Source: CAWBRT01 sp050015355
GTDB taxonomy: Bacteria > Acidobacteriota > Terriglobia > Terriglobales > Acidobacteriaceae
Direction: 5' to 3'
DNA length: 64,000 bases
Assembly: GCA_050015355.1 (NCBI GenBank)
Contig: JBEKBO010000001.1
Location: 1-64,000 of the forward strand
Part shown: positions 18,159 to 27,117 of the stretch, piece by piece
Layout of the letters: every line of letters starts with the position of its first letter
How positions within the stretch are numbered: the first letter of the stretch is position 1
Notes under the pieces: generated by a model
The model's input: the letters and a program-made list of their open reading frames with translations, nothing else
Databases searched by the model: none
What the model was told of the DNA's origin: nothing
Position numbers and translations under genes: made by a program

Positions 18159-18836
18159 ATGGGCGTCAAGGTCTGGCTCATTCTTGCGGTGGAGGCTCTG
18201 ATCTTTTCGGCCCTGCTGTTCGGAGCTGCGGGAACGATCCTCTGGCCCGCCGGGTGGGCGTACCTCATCATGTTCTTCGTCGGAGCCGTGTGGATCACCC
18301 TTCTGCTGGCACGCCATGATCCCGCTCTTCTCGCCGAGCGAATGAAATCGCCATTTCAAAAAGGCCAGCCGTTCTGGGACAAAATCTTGATTCTGCCCAT
18401 GATTCTGGCTTGGTGCGGCTGGCTGGTTCTGATGGGTCTGGATGCGGTCCGGTTCCGCTGGTCCGTCATGCCGGTCTGGCTGCAATGCGCCGGCGGGGCG
18501 TTCATGGTGTTGCCGTTCTGGATGATCGCTCGCGTTTTTCGAGAGAACACGTTTCTGGCGGCGGTCGTGAGAATCCAAACGGAACGCGGGCACAGAGTGA
18601 TTTCAACCGGACCATACGCCACGGTCCGCCATCCACTCTACGCCGCCATGCTGATCTATCTGCCGGCGAATGCGTTGCTGCTTGGCTCCTGGTACGGTCT
18701 GGTGGCTTCGTTTGTTCTTTCAGGCGGCATCGTTTTTCGGACGGCGATGGAGGATCGAGAACTGCGGCGCGGCCTTGAAGGTTACACAGAGTACGCTGCC
18801 CGGGTTCGATACCGACTGATACCGTTTGTCTGGTAA
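18159..18836 (+). CDS. Isoprenylcysteine carboxyl methyltransferase (ICMT/PEMT-like) family membrane protein
   Basis: 225 residues with about five membrane helices. The C-terminal signature GHRVISTGPYATVRHPLYAAM followed by EDRELRRGLEGYTEYAARVRYRLIPFVW is the SAM-binding core of this family (RHPxY and the late E-x(n)-Y elements). Bacterial members methylate unknown lipid or protein targets. Convergent with the LarA-like gene downstream; 64 bases separate them. Confidence 0.87.
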   Translation: MGVKVWLILAVEALIFSALLFGAAGTILWPAGWAYLIMFFVGAVWITLLLARHDPALLAERMKSPFQKGQPFWDKILILPMILAWCGWLVLMGLDAVRFRWSVMPVWLQCAGGAFMVLPFWMIARVFRENTFLAAVVRIQTERGHRVISTGPYATVRHPLYAAMLIYLPANALLLGSWYGLVASFVLSGGIVFRTAMEDRELRRGLEGYTEYAARVRYRLIPFVW

Positions 18837-18900
18837 GTGGCGCGTTCTATTTGTGGCGCAACGCCCCGAGCGAATCCACCTTCGCCGCACGGCAGGATAT

Positions 18901-20226
18901 TCAAACGCTCACAGCACTCGCGAATACAGGAAACGGCCGCAGCAAACTCTGCTCGTCGAACTGCCAATCCTCCGGACTACCGATAACTTCTATGCGATCC
19001 AGCCTTCGTACCTCATCCAGCAGTGATTCGGAAACCAGAAGCTCAGCTATCTTTAGCGTATTTTTTGCGCGTATAACCCTGGCTTCATGGAAGGGTATCG
19101 CCCCGATAAGTTGTGCCGCCGCCTGAAGCAGTTCCCTGTCGGTCGCGAAGAACATCGGGATCTTTCCCTGGACTGGAAAACCACCGACGATTGTATTGAC
19201 ATATGTCGTTTGCCAATCGATTTTTTTCACCAGCCGTTCGGTCGTCAGATCCGCGACTCCCACACCCATGGCATTGCCCTTTGTAGCCGCCGTGAGGTCA
19301 AGCACAGCAAGAATGTTGATGTCGGGCTTTTCCGGGTCCGGATAACCGTGTAGCATAATGCGCCCGTGAATGCTGCTGTCCATTCCCGGGCCGCTGATCT
19401 CTTTTCCCATCTCATCCAATACCAGAAGGTCCAGTCGCTCTACGGGCAATGAAGGCATGAGTTCCTTGGCCTTGCGCAAAAGCACCTTCTCTTCGCGCTC
19501 CATTTCCTCAGGACCGAGAGCTCGTATGTCGGCGGTCTGCTTATAGGCGTTCTCGACAATAGCCAGTCCAAAAAGAATTCTGCCCTTTGAAAGCACAACC
19601 CTGGCGGCATCGGGGATGAGCTCAACCATGCCACGGATGGCATGCGAATGGATAATCGAAGCCATTCGGTCCTTGCCAAGCCCTATGACTATAAGTTTCA
19701 ACAACCCGCTTTCGATGTCGCTACGAAACTGGGTGTGTGGCTTAATACGGTTGATAAGGACTATGCCGTCCGCCTCATGAGCATTCTTGTCCATGAAGAC
19801 CGGTATTGAGCCCGTCGTGCCCACTTCTACAACGTCCATTGAAGAAATGACGGGGGCGCCGACGCCATCGCTGGTAATTCCGTATTCGGCAAGAATCTGC
19901 GCTTGTCCTCCGGCAGTAGCACCCCCGTGACTTCCCATGGCTGGAACAATAAAGGGAGCGGCGCCTCTTGCTTTCAGCCATTCTACTGTGGTGCGGACGA
20001 TCTGTTGAAGGTTCGTAATTCCGCGGCTGCCCACTGCCACAGCAATACGAGCTCCGGCAAAACCTGATTGCAAACCTAGTTTGTCCAGTTGACTTACAAC
20101 TGATCGAGGAACATTGTCCACGGTCGGAGCAGCAAAATTCTGCCTTACCCTGACCATGCGAGGAGCTCTTACCGCTGGAAGTTTCATTCCGACTCCTTGA
20201 GGAGCCTTTAAGTATGGCAGTTCCAT
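18901..20226 (-). CDS. LarA-like (DUF2088) lactate racemase-domain protein
   Basis: 441 residues. Its N-terminal half matches the LarA N-terminal domain family: VAVGSRGITNLQQIV, FIVPAMGSHGGAT and NRIKPHTQF, with His and Lys residues that in LarA hold the nickel-pincer nucleotide. No larB, larC or larE cofactor gene is near, so nickel dependence is unproven; related proteins may racemise or epimerise other hydroxy acids. I chose ATG 20226 because AAGGA lies at good distance and the protein family starts here. The frame stays open upstream through a livH remnant, which would add 36 unrelated residues. It lies downstream of livK on the same strand. Confidence 0.8.
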   Translation of the reverse strand: MELPYLKAPQGVGMKLPAVRAPRMVRVRQNFAAPTVDNVPRSVVSQLDKLGLQSGFAGARIAVAVGSRGITNLQQIVRTTVEWLKARGAAPFIVPAMGSHGGATAGGQAQILAEYGITSDGVGAPVISSMDVVEVGTTGSIPVFMDKNAHEADGIVLINRIKPHTQFRSDIESGLLKLIVIGLGKDRMASIIHSHAIRGMVELIPDAARVVLSKGRILFGLAIVENAYKQTADIRALGPEEMEREEKVLLRKAKELMPSLPVERLDLLVLDEMGKEISGPGMDSSIHGRIMLHGYPDPEKPDINILAVLDLTAATKGNAMGVGVADLTTERLVKKIDWQTTYVNTIVGGFPVQGKIPMFFATDRELLQAAAQLIGAIPFHEARVIRAKNTLKIAELLVSESLLDEVRRLDRIEVIGSPEDWQFDEQSLLRPFPVFASAVSV

Positions 20227-20260
20227 AGTTAATCCTTGGGGACGACAACTCGGATTTGAG

Positions 20261-20350
20261 GTCAGCGCTCCGAGAATCTCGAAAATCAGCGTGAACCCTC
20301 GCGCCTGCAATGCATGTTGAGCGCCTTGGCTCACGCCGATTAAGCCAGTA
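20261..20350 (-). pseudogene. livH 5' remnant between livK and the LarA-like gene
   Basis: On the minus strand, 90 bases align without gaps to bases 24420-24509, the start of the intact livH; I count 76 of 90 identical, including a 22-base perfect stretch (20328-20349 against 24421-24442). The frame is kept and reads TGLIGVSQGAQHALQARGF where the intact gene reads TGLIGVSLGVQYALLALGF. Charged residues now interrupt the membrane helix (L to Q, L to R, G to E), so it is decayed. It begins about 24 bases after the livK stop, where livH would stand in a normal livKHMGF operon, and loses similarity after livH codon 35. Confidence 0.8.
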
Positions 20351-20373
20351 AAAACAGCTCTCGATGACGCTTC

Positions 20374-21555
20374 TTACTTGCCAGTGGCGGCTTCAACCTT
20401 CAAAGAAGGCTGCATTTTGCCGTTGACGATCATCCCAATTCCAAACGGGAATGAGAGCTCCTGATTGGTCTTGAAAAATTCCTGGCCAATCCAGAGTCCC
20501 TTTCCGAGGTTCGGGTCTTCCACGGGCAGCGAACGAAGCGCTGCGGCTACCTTCTTCGTGTCGTCGGCAGTGCCCGCCTTGGTGATTGCTTTGGTCACCA
20601 TGCGCGCGGCCGCGACAAACTGGTAGAAAAAGTTATTCTCCGGTGCGCTTGTGTGGAATACCCGCGTGTATTTCTCGGCGATTGCACGAACATTGTTATC
20701 AATGTAGACCGCTTCGTACCAGTAGAAGTTCTTAACGATTTCCGGCCCTCCGGCAACTCGTAAGATCTCTTCGGTTCCTGGCCCGCCGAGACGGCCAATC
20801 GGACCATTGAATCCGGCTTGCCGCAACTGCTTGACCATGATGCCCGCATCTCCCGGGGGCGAGGAAGCGGTATCGACCGCGTCGGGTTTCGCGTTCATGA
20901 TTCGGGTAACGATCGGAGCGAAGTTTGTCGTGCCGCGCTGATAGTACTCTTCGATGGCCTCGATCCCATTATTCCTGTACGCAACCGCATCGACACTTCC
21001 TATATCGGTTCCGCCCTGATCGTTCGGAGCGATGACGAGCACACGCTTGATTCCGAACTTCTGCTTGGCGACCCGAACGATCGGAGGAGCCCAGGCGCTC
21101 GGACCAGTCCCAAGATGAAAAACGAGCGGCCACTGGGGACCAATCACATCCTTGGCGTAGCTGTTGCACATCACCAGTTGCCCATTACGATGCGCGATCG
21201 GCTTCACGCCTGCAACTTCAGGCGCTCCGATTGGACCTATGATGAACTTGACTCCCTGGCTGGCCAGGTTGTTAGCCGCGGCGGCCGCGCCCTCCGCAGT
21301 GTACTTACCGTCGAGGGAGATGACTGAGACCTTGCACTTTTGGGAACCGACCTGCAGCCCGCCTTGCTCGTTCGCTTCGGCAGCGACTAATTCCGTGGCG
21401 CCCCGCATCGCGATCCCCCACTGGGCCGCCGGCCCCGACAGCGGTGCGATCATGCCCAGCTTTACCTCGCATTGCGCGAATGCCTGCGGAACAAAAAGAG
21501 ACAACCCGATCACGACCGCGACGATCATCACCGCAGTGGCGTAGAAACCTTTCAT
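20374..21555 (-). CDS. livK: Branched-chain amino acid-type ABC transporter substrate-binding protein
   Basis: 393 residues, periplasmic type-1 binding protein of the LivJ/LivK family. The signal peptide runs from MKGFYATAVMIVAVV to cleavage after PQAFA. Mature features: KLGMIAPLSGPAAQWG (family N-terminus), a hinge with FIIGPIGAPEVAGV, and VLVIAPNDQGGTDIG. GGAGGAAAGG precedes ATG 21555; a longer in-frame reading upstream lacks a signal sequence. The permease and ATPase genes are not downstream but on the opposite strand at 24403-27803. The ligand may be a branched amino acid, aromatic acid or other carboxylate; the family is broad. Confidence 0.88.
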   Translation of the reverse strand: MKGFYATAVMIVAVVIGLSLFVPQAFAQCEVKLGMIAPLSGPAAQWGIAMRGATELVAAEANEQGGLQVGSQKCKVSVISLDGKYTAEGAAAAANNLASQGVKFIIGPIGAPEVAGVKPIAHRNGQLVMCNSYAKDVIGPQWPLVFHLGTGPSAWAPPIVRVAKQKFGIKRVLVIAPNDQGGTDIGSVDAVAYRNNGIEAIEEYYQRGTTNFAPIVTRIMNAKPDAVDTASSPPGDAGIMVKQLRQAGFNGPIGRLGGPGTEEILRVAGGPEIVKNFYWYEAVYIDNNVRAIAEKYTRVFHTSAPENNFFYQFVAAARMVTKAITKAGTADDTKKVAAALRSLPVEDPNLGKGLWIGQEFFKTNQELSFPFGIGMIVNGKMQPSLKVEAATGK

Positions 21556-22404
21556 ATATTTTCCTTTCCTCCAAGGAATCCCCGAGCGCGAATCTTGAAG
21601 CTGAACTCCACGTTCGCGTATCTCATGGGAACCGTTCGATTGCGGAACGGCTGCAATGGCCTTTCCTAACAGACTGACGTAACAGTGATTTTTCCTGCAA
21701 GCTGACGACTGCGTTACTCGAAAATCTAAGGAGAACCGAGTCCAACAGAAACTTGAGCTCGTCCTGATTTGTCCCCCGTCCATCAAGGACCCTAAAGGCG
21801 TTGGCGAATCATAACATGGCACTAACGCGAGGACGTGATCAAACTCATAATGGCCTGTGACATTGGACAAACCGCATTCAAGGGCAATGAGGTCTGCCCT
21901 AAATTGAAGAGAGCTGAATCAGAGCTTTGCTAGCTTACTCCGCCTTGCCCTGGCAGGTGTTGCCGGTTTGAGGGTACACCTGCGATCAGTGCTGATGCGA
22001 CTGGCAGCGAGCTTCATGCGGTGCAAATGCTTGCTCGAAACCCGGGATTTGTTCGCCCTTCTGCTGCCATTTGTGCCATGCTGGAGACCAAAAAATGTCC
22101 ATGAGTCACATGATTTCGTGATTAACATCACATCCTGATGTAACGCCCGTGGATACGATTTAGCACTTCTAATTTTGAGTTCTCGTGCTGATTGGGAGTT
22201 CGGGCCGGGCGGGCCAGGATACCCTCGGTTTTAACCAGCGTGGCATTGCCGAGGTGTGTGGGGGCGGAGTATCTTGAGTCCAAATATGAGGATCTAGCTT
22301 GGGCTCGTCCGAGAAGTTCTATCTGTCGGCAGCAATTCCACCAACGCAGCAGTTCCGTCAACGAAGTGGACGTTGTGAAGGTTCATTCATAGGGGGATTA
22401 CAAA
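21556..22404. other. 849-bp intergenic region between divergent livK and the MBL hydrolase gene
   Basis: No supported gene: the small ORFs here show no recognisable domain and poor starts. It should hold outward promoters for both units. Two inverted repeats stand out: CCGTTC-N7-GAACGG at 21632-21650 and the stronger one at 22124-22142. The length is unusual for this compact genome and may include decayed sequence. Confidence 0.5.
22124..22142. promoter_or_regulatory. Inverted repeat TAACATCA-N3-type operator candidate (ACATCA-N5-TGATGT)
   Basis: Bases 22125-22130 (ACATCA) and 22136-22141 (TGATGT) are perfect inverted copies around a five-base spacer, and the symmetry extends to seven of eight positions per arm. 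It lies about 260 bases upstream of the GTG start of the MBL gene in the divergent promoter region. The size and symmetry suit a GntR- or LacI-type dimer. No regulator gene is adjacent. Confidence 0.4.
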
Positions 22405-23235
22405 GTGACGGCCATCTATGAGTTATACGCAATCCGCTATGCAACCAACGGCAGGCGGCAGCGACATGAGAATTTTATGTATCCAGCGCCGGACCCCCAC
22501 GATGGTCCGATGCCAATGGATTTCTTTGTTTGGGTCGCGGTAGGAGCAGGGCGGACAATTCTTATTGACAGTGGCGCCAGTGCAAGCACCTGTAGCACCC
22601 GAGGGCACGATTTCCTGAGATGCCCGACAGAAGGTCTGGCTCAACTCAGGATCGATCCCGCCGCCATTAATGACGTCATTACTACTCATCTGCACTGGGA
22701 CCACGCGGGCAATTTCGAGAAGTTTCCGAACGCCCGTTTCCACCTGCAAACGCGAGAAGTCCAGCACGCCGTCGGCCCATGTATCTGCAGCCCGTTTCTG
22801 AGGCGGCCATTTGACGTCGAGCAAATTTGCGCATTCGTTCGAACGCTCTATGGGGGCAGAGTTGCCTTCCACGATGGCGAGGAGGAAATAGCTCCAGGGA
22901 TTACGGTTCACCATGTAGGCGGACATACGCAGGGACTACAGTTCGTTCGTGTTATGACGCGTCGCGGCTGGGTGGTTGTCGCATCCGACGCCATGCACTA
23001 TTACGCCAACGGCGAGACCGGCATACCGTTCCCCGTGGTTGTGAATGTGCCTGAGTACATGAATGGCCTGTCGCTGGTGCATCGCCTGGCAGACAGCGCA
23101 GACCACGTGATTGCAGGGCATGACCCTGCGGTTATGGCGATGTATCCGGCCGTATCGCCGCAATTGCAAGGTATTGCGCTGCGGCTGGACGTGATGCCGG
23201 AAATGAAGCAAGAAGCAGCGAGGAGACAAGGATGA
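22405..23235 (+). CDS. Metallo-beta-lactamase-fold hydrolase, N-acyl homoserine lactonase-like
   Basis: 276 residues. The zinc motif THLHWDHAGN (HxHxDH) is at about residues 93-102, with further ligands in GGHTQG, ASDAMHYY and AGHDPAVM, the pattern of AttM/AiiA-type lactonases. IDSGASAST precedes the metal motif. A lactone or ester of a metabolite may be its real substrate, given the neighbouring alcohol dehydrogenase. GTG start, with AGGGGGA about eight bases upstream. Its stop overlaps the next ATG (ATGA). Confidence 0.85.
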   Translation: MTAIYELYAIRYATNGRRQRHENFMYPAPDPHDGPMPMDFFVWVAVGAGRTILIDSGASASTCSTRGHDFLRCPTEGLAQLRIDPAAINDVITTHLHWDHAGNFEKFPNARFHLQTREVQHAVGPCICSPFLRRPFDVEQICAFVRTLYGGRVAFHDGEEEIAPGITVHHVGGHTQGLQFVRVMTRRGWVVVASDAMHYYANGETGIPFPVVVNVPEYMNGLSLVHRLADSADHVIAGHDPAVMAMYPAVSPQLQGIALRLDVMPEMKQEAARRQG

Positions 23236-24371
23236 AGATTCGCGCCGCAGTGATGTATGAGCAGGGCAAGCCGACTCCGTACGTGGTGAGCCGTCCGCTG
23301 GTGGTGGAAGATGTCGAACTTGACGGGCCCGGTCCGGGAGAAGTGCTGGTGCAGATTGCCGCCGCGGGTTTGTGCCATTCGGACCTTTCGGCAATCGCCG
23401 GCATGCGTCCGAGGGCCGTTCCAACCGTGGTCGGACACGAGGCGGCCGCCATCATTCGCGAAGTCGGGCCTGGCGTTACCAACTTCAAGGCTGGCGACCA
23501 TGTGGTGATGGTGTTTGTGGCGAGCTGCGGGCACTGTGCCCACTGCTACGGCGGCCGCCCGAATCTGTGCGAATCGTCTTGGGAGGCGCGGACACGCGGC
23601 ACTCTCCAGAGTGGAGCGCGCAGGCTTCGCGTCGGAGACACAGTGTTGAATCACTACACCGGTCTTTCGGTGTTTGCCGAATACGCCGTCGTCTCGCAGA
23701 ATTCGCTGGTTCGTATCGATCACGACATACCTCTCGAAGATGCGGCCATTTTCGGTTGTGCGGTCGTCACGGGTGTCGGGGCAGTCGTGAACACCGCCAA
23801 AATGCCATTTGGCTCTACAGTCGCCGTTGTTGGGCTGGGCGGCGTTGGACTGAGTGCGCTGTTGGGCGCACATGCTGCGGGAGCATCTCGGATCATTGCC
23901 ATCGATGTCAGCGAGGACAAGTTGTGTCTGGCGCGCCAACTTGGCGCTACCGACACGTTCAACGCGCGCGATTCGAAGTGTGTGGAGGCGGTTCGCGATG
24001 CCACCTCCGGCGGGGTCGCGTTTGCGTTTGAGATGTCGGGGGTGCACGCCGCCCTTTCTACCGCATATTCGATCCTGCGTCGCGGCGGTTTGGTGGTTGT
24101 GGCCAGCTTGCCTGAGCCAAAGCAGACTTTCAGCGTGCCAATCGCAGCGATGGTCAGCGATGAACGCGGCATCAAGGGCAGCTACATGGGGAGCTGCGTT
24201 CCACAGCGTGATCTTCCGGTCTTCCTGGAGTTGTACCGCCGCGGTCGTCTGCCCGTGAATCGTCTGCGTTCGGGTACGGTCACACTGGACACGATCAACG
24301 AAGGCTTTGACCGTCTTGCACGTGGAGAAACAGTGCGCGACGTCTTGGTCTTCCCGGGGGCCAAGGGCTGA
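23232..24371 (+). CDS. Zinc-dependent alcohol dehydrogenase (MDR superfamily)
   Basis: 379 residues. Catalytic zinc ligands: Cys in GLCHSDLS (about 48) and the His-Glu of VVGHEAA (about 71-72). Structural zinc cysteines lie in CGHCAHCYGGRPNLC (about 101-115). The NAD Rossmann motif VVGLGGVGLSALLG starts at about 199. It resembles class III/benzyl alcohol-type dehydrogenases. Translationally coupled to the MBL gene by ATGA and 31 bases before livH, so probably co-transcribed with the transporter. Confidence 0.92.
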   Translation: MKIRAAVMYEQGKPTPYVVSRPLVVEDVELDGPGPGEVLVQIAAAGLCHSDLSAIAGMRPRAVPTVVGHEAAAIIREVGPGVTNFKAGDHVVMVFVASCGHCAHCYGGRPNLCESSWEARTRGTLQSGARRLRVGDTVLNHYTGLSVFAEYAVVSQNSLVRIDHDIPLEDAAIFGCAVVTGVGAVVNTAKMPFGSTVAVVGLGGVGLSALLGAHAAGASRIIAIDVSEDKLCLARQLGATDTFNARDSKCVEAVRDATSGGVAFAFEMSGVHAALSTAYSILRRGGLVVVASLPEPKQTFSVPIAAMVSDERGIKGSYMGSCVPQRDLPVFLELYRRGRLPVNRLRSGTVTLDTINEGFDRLARGETVRDVLVFPGAKG

Positions 24372-24402
24372 AGCCGCAGCCGGCAAGCAACACGGAGGCA
24401 TC

Positions 24403-25269
24403 ATGGAAAGCTTCGTTTCGACTGGCTTAATCGGCGTGAGCCTCGGCGTTCAGTATGCATTGCTGGCGCTAGGGTTCACGTTGATTTTCGGCATTCTCGG
24501 AGTGGTGAACTTCTCGCATGGCGGTTTTTATGTGCTCGGCGGTTATGTCGCCTACGCGTCGGTGCACTATCTCGGGGCTCCGTATCCTCTGGCCGTGGTG
24601 CTGGCGGTATTGGCAAGCGGAATTCTGGGCTACCTCTTCGAGTTGTTCCTGCTGGAGCGCGTGGTTGAAGACCACTTGTCCACGCTGATGCTTACGCTCG
24701 GCCTCTTCCTGGTGATGTCCACCGGCATACTGGTCACCTTCGGGCCGGAATCGCCGCAGTTTACGTTTCCGGTCACGGGAACATGGCGCTACGGAAATTA
24801 CTATCTCCCGAAAGAGAACCTGATCGTGCTGTCCGTCTGCGTGGTCACCATCGGCGCAGTGTATCTGCTGATGTACAAGACAGATTTCGGCCGAGCCCTG
24901 CGCGCGCTCGCCGATGACCGGCGGGTCGCGGCGGCTCAGGGGATACGGCCGCGATTGCTGTTTCCCCTCGCCTTCGCGCTGGCGACGGCCTTGGCGGGAC
25001 TCACCGGAGCGCTGGTTACGCCTATCCTGTGCCTTGCCCCGCATTTGGCTGACCCAGTGCTTGCAACGTCGTTCCTGATCGTGATTCTGGGTGGGCTCGG
25101 CAGTGTCGGCGGAGCGACATTGGCCGCATTCATTGTTGGGATGGTCGAGGCCTATTCGAGCGTGTACCTCGGCGGGTCGAAAGGCGCTCTGGCGTTGTTC
25201 GTGTTTGTGCTGATCATGCTCGTCATTCGTCCCTCGGGACTTTTTGGCCAGGAAGTCCACGGAGCTTAA
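24403..25269 (+). CDS. livH: Branched-chain amino acid-type ABC permease, LivH
   Basis: 288 residues, about eight membrane helices. The N-terminal GVQYALLALGFTLIFGILGVVNFSHG is the LivH hallmark, and FLIVILGGLGSVGGATLAAFIVG the conserved coupling region near the C-terminus. ATG 24403 has GGAGG upstream. The first 90 bases have an inverted, decayed copy beside livK at 20261-20350. It forms a heterodimer with LivM. Confidence 0.94.
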   Translation: MESFVSTGLIGVSLGVQYALLALGFTLIFGILGVVNFSHGGFYVLGGYVAYASVHYLGAPYPLAVVLAVLASGILGYLFELFLLERVVEDHLSTLMLTLGLFLVMSTGILVTFGPESPQFTFPVTGTWRYGNYYLPKENLIVLSVCVVTIGAVYLLMYKTDFGRALRALADDRRVAAAQGIRPRLLFPLAFALATALAGLTGALVTPILCLAPHLADPVLATSFLIVILGGLGSVGGATLAAFIVGMVEAYSSVYLGGSKGALALFVFVLIMLVIRPSGLFGQEVHGA

Positions 25270-25273
25270 ACTA

Positions 25274-26335
25274 ATGACAGACAGGTTCAGGTCCTTCGTC
25301 CGCTTCTGCGGTGCCGCGGAGCTCACCAGCATCGGGATTCTCGTGCTTGCCTTCGGAATTCCCCTGCTGTCGAGCAGCCCCTTTCTTGTTTCTCTTGTCA
25401 CGCAAATCCTCATCGCAATCCCCGCCGCCTTCAGCGTGTACGTGATGCTGCGGATGGATCTGATGACATTCGCGGTGCCGGCCTTCATGGCGATGGGCGC
25501 CTATAGCGCCGCCATCGTTGGCCTGCGCGCCAGCATTACCGATACGATTGTGCTGACCGCGCTGAGCTTTGCCGTACCAGCGCTGGTGGCGCTGCCCCTG
25601 GGCGCTCTCGTGCTGCGTTTGCGCGGCGTGTACTTCGTCCTTGTTACCTTCTTGCTGTCACAGATCACGCAACTGTTGTTGTTCGAGACTCCGAAGCTAA
25701 CCGGTGGGTCGAATGGTTTGGCCGGGATGCCGGCAACCACGCTTTTCGGGGTTGCCCTGGAAGACAACCGCGCGGTCTTGTTCCTCGCGATAGCCCTTGC
25801 ACTGCTGGCCGCGGCGATCACCATGGTTCTCACCCGGTACTACCGTCAACATTTCGCAGCCATCAAGGAGAATCAGATTCTGGCCGAGAGTCTTGGACTT
25901 GTGGTCTGGCATTACAAGATGCTGGGTTTCGCGGTCGCGGCCGGATTGGCGGGAATCGCGGGATTTTCGCTGGTAAACATGCTGCTCACCGCGCATCCTT
26001 CCTCGTTCAGTGCGATGTCTTCGGTCGATTACATCGCCTACACGATCGTTGGCGGTGCAGGTTCAATGTTTGGACCAATCGTCGGGAGCGCTCTTCTCGT
26101 AACGGCGAACAACATGTTCAGCAACCGGGGGGAGTACTCGCCAGGATTTTTCGGGCTGTTGATCATCATTGTCGTCCTGGCCATGAAAGATGGCATTGTT
26201 GGAACCGCGATAAAGCTTGCACAACGCTATCGCGGGCGGAGTCGCAGGATCGTTCTTACCCCTACGCAGATCCCATTGCAGCCGGTAGCGGCGGCGGAAC
26301 AGACGCCAGTGGCGGACCAGACGGTGGAGAGGTGA
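25274..26335 (+). CDS. livM: Branched-chain amino acid-type ABC permease, LivM
   Basis: 353 residues with about nine or ten membrane helices. GGSNGLAGMP and YTIVGGAGSMFGPIVGSALL are LivM signatures, the latter the ATPase-coupling loop. Start ATG 25274 lies four bases past the livH stop with GGAG upstream. A proline/alanine/glutamine-rich tail of about 25 residues follows the last helix. Confidence 0.93.
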   Translation: MTDRFRSFVRFCGAAELTSIGILVLAFGIPLLSSSPFLVSLVTQILIAIPAAFSVYVMLRMDLMTFAVPAFMAMGAYSAAIVGLRASITDTIVLTALSFAVPALVALPLGALVLRLRGVYFVLVTFLLSQITQLLLFETPKLTGGSNGLAGMPATTLFGVALEDNRAVLFLAIALALLAAAITMVLTRYYRQHFAAIKENQILAESLGLVVWHYKMLGFAVAAGLAGIAGFSLVNMLLTAHPSSFSAMSSVDYIAYTIVGGAGSMFGPIVGSALLVTANNMFSNRGEYSPGFFGLLIIIVVLAMKDGIVGTAIKLAQRYRGRSRRIVLTPTQIPLQPVAAAEQTPVADQTVER

Positions 26336-26337
26336 AC

Positions 26338-27117
26338 ATGGCCACAGCAAGTACCAGTGTTACTGCCGGGAAAGCGCAACACGAGGGCGAACTCCATGTC
26401 GATGCCATCGGCAAGCAGTTTGGCGGCCTCAAGGTGTTCGACCAGGTCAGTTTTAAATTATTGCCAGGCGACATTCTGGGTGTGGTTGGCCCAAACGGAG
26501 CGGGGAAAACCACCCTGATCAACATCATCTCCGGACTCCTTTTCCCGACGCATGGACGTATCACTCTCGGTGGCCATGACATCACTCGCACGGTCTTTCA
26601 CGGGCGCAGTCGCATGGGGGTAATTCGAAGCTTTCAGCAGACCAGCACGTTTCGCCCCGCGACAGTTCGTGAAAACATCGCCCGCGCGATCCGATTCAGC
26701 CATGGATCGGAGATGCCGCCGCGCGGCATGGACGCGCTGATGAAACGGTTTGAACTCTCCGACCGGCTCGATGAGCAAAGCGACAAGTTGCCGTACGGGC
26801 TGCAAAAGATGCTCGGGCTGGTGCTCGCCTATGTCACAAGCCCCAAGGTGCTGCTGCTCGATGAGCCCGCGGCGGGACTCGAGATTCGGGAGCGAGGGCG
26901 CGTGGACGATTTCGTGCACCACGTAAGGGAGGAGTTGGGCTGCGGCATGCTGATCGTCGAGCACGACATGGATCTTATACGCCGGCTTTGCCCGCAAATC
27001 ATGGTGCTCGACTCCGGCCGCATTCTCGCCGAAGGGCCCCCAGCGGACGTGCTGGCACGCCCGGAGGTGATTGCCGCCTACATGGGTGCAGCCGAGGAGG
27101 TGGCCGAACAATGCTGA
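26338..27117 (+). CDS. livG: ABC transporter ATP-binding protein, LivG
   Basis: 259 residues. Walker A GPNGAGKTT (about 49-57), Q-loop FQQTSTFRPATVREN, a degenerate signature LPYGLQKMLGL, Walker B VLLLDEPAAGLE and H-loop VEHDMDLI are seen. LPYG in place of LSGG fits the LivG family, which often has LPYGxQ. ATG 26338 has GGAGAGG upstream and follows the livM stop by two bases. It overlaps livF by seven bases. Confidence 0.93.
   Translation: MATASTSVTAGKAQHEGELHVDAIGKQFGGLKVFDQVSFKLLPGDILGVVGPNGAGKTTLINIISGLLFPTHGRITLGGHDITRTVFHGRSRMGVIRSFQQTSTFRPATVRENIARAIRFSHGSEMPPRGMDALMKRFELSDRLDEQSDKLPYGLQKMLGLVLAYVTSPKVLLLDEPAAGLEIRERGRVDDFVHHVREELGCGMLIVEHDMDLIRRLCPQIMVLDSGRILAEGPPADVLARPEVIAAYMGAAEEVAEQC

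Noticed and set aside
20227..20334. N-terminal extension of the LarA-like protein
   Set aside because: The 36 extra residues are the livH remnant read in frame; the ribosome site and family alignment favour ATG 20226.
22128..22361. 77-codon minus-strand ORF in the 849-bp gap
   Set aside because: No similarity, no ribosome site, and it overlaps the palindrome.
23001..24404. 467-codon minus-strand ORF, His- and Gln-rich
   Set aside because: Antisense to the alcohol dehydrogenase and the end of the MBL gene; low-complexity translation.
24469..25488. 339-codon minus-strand ORF
   Set aside because: Antisense to livH/livM; charged, unlike any family.
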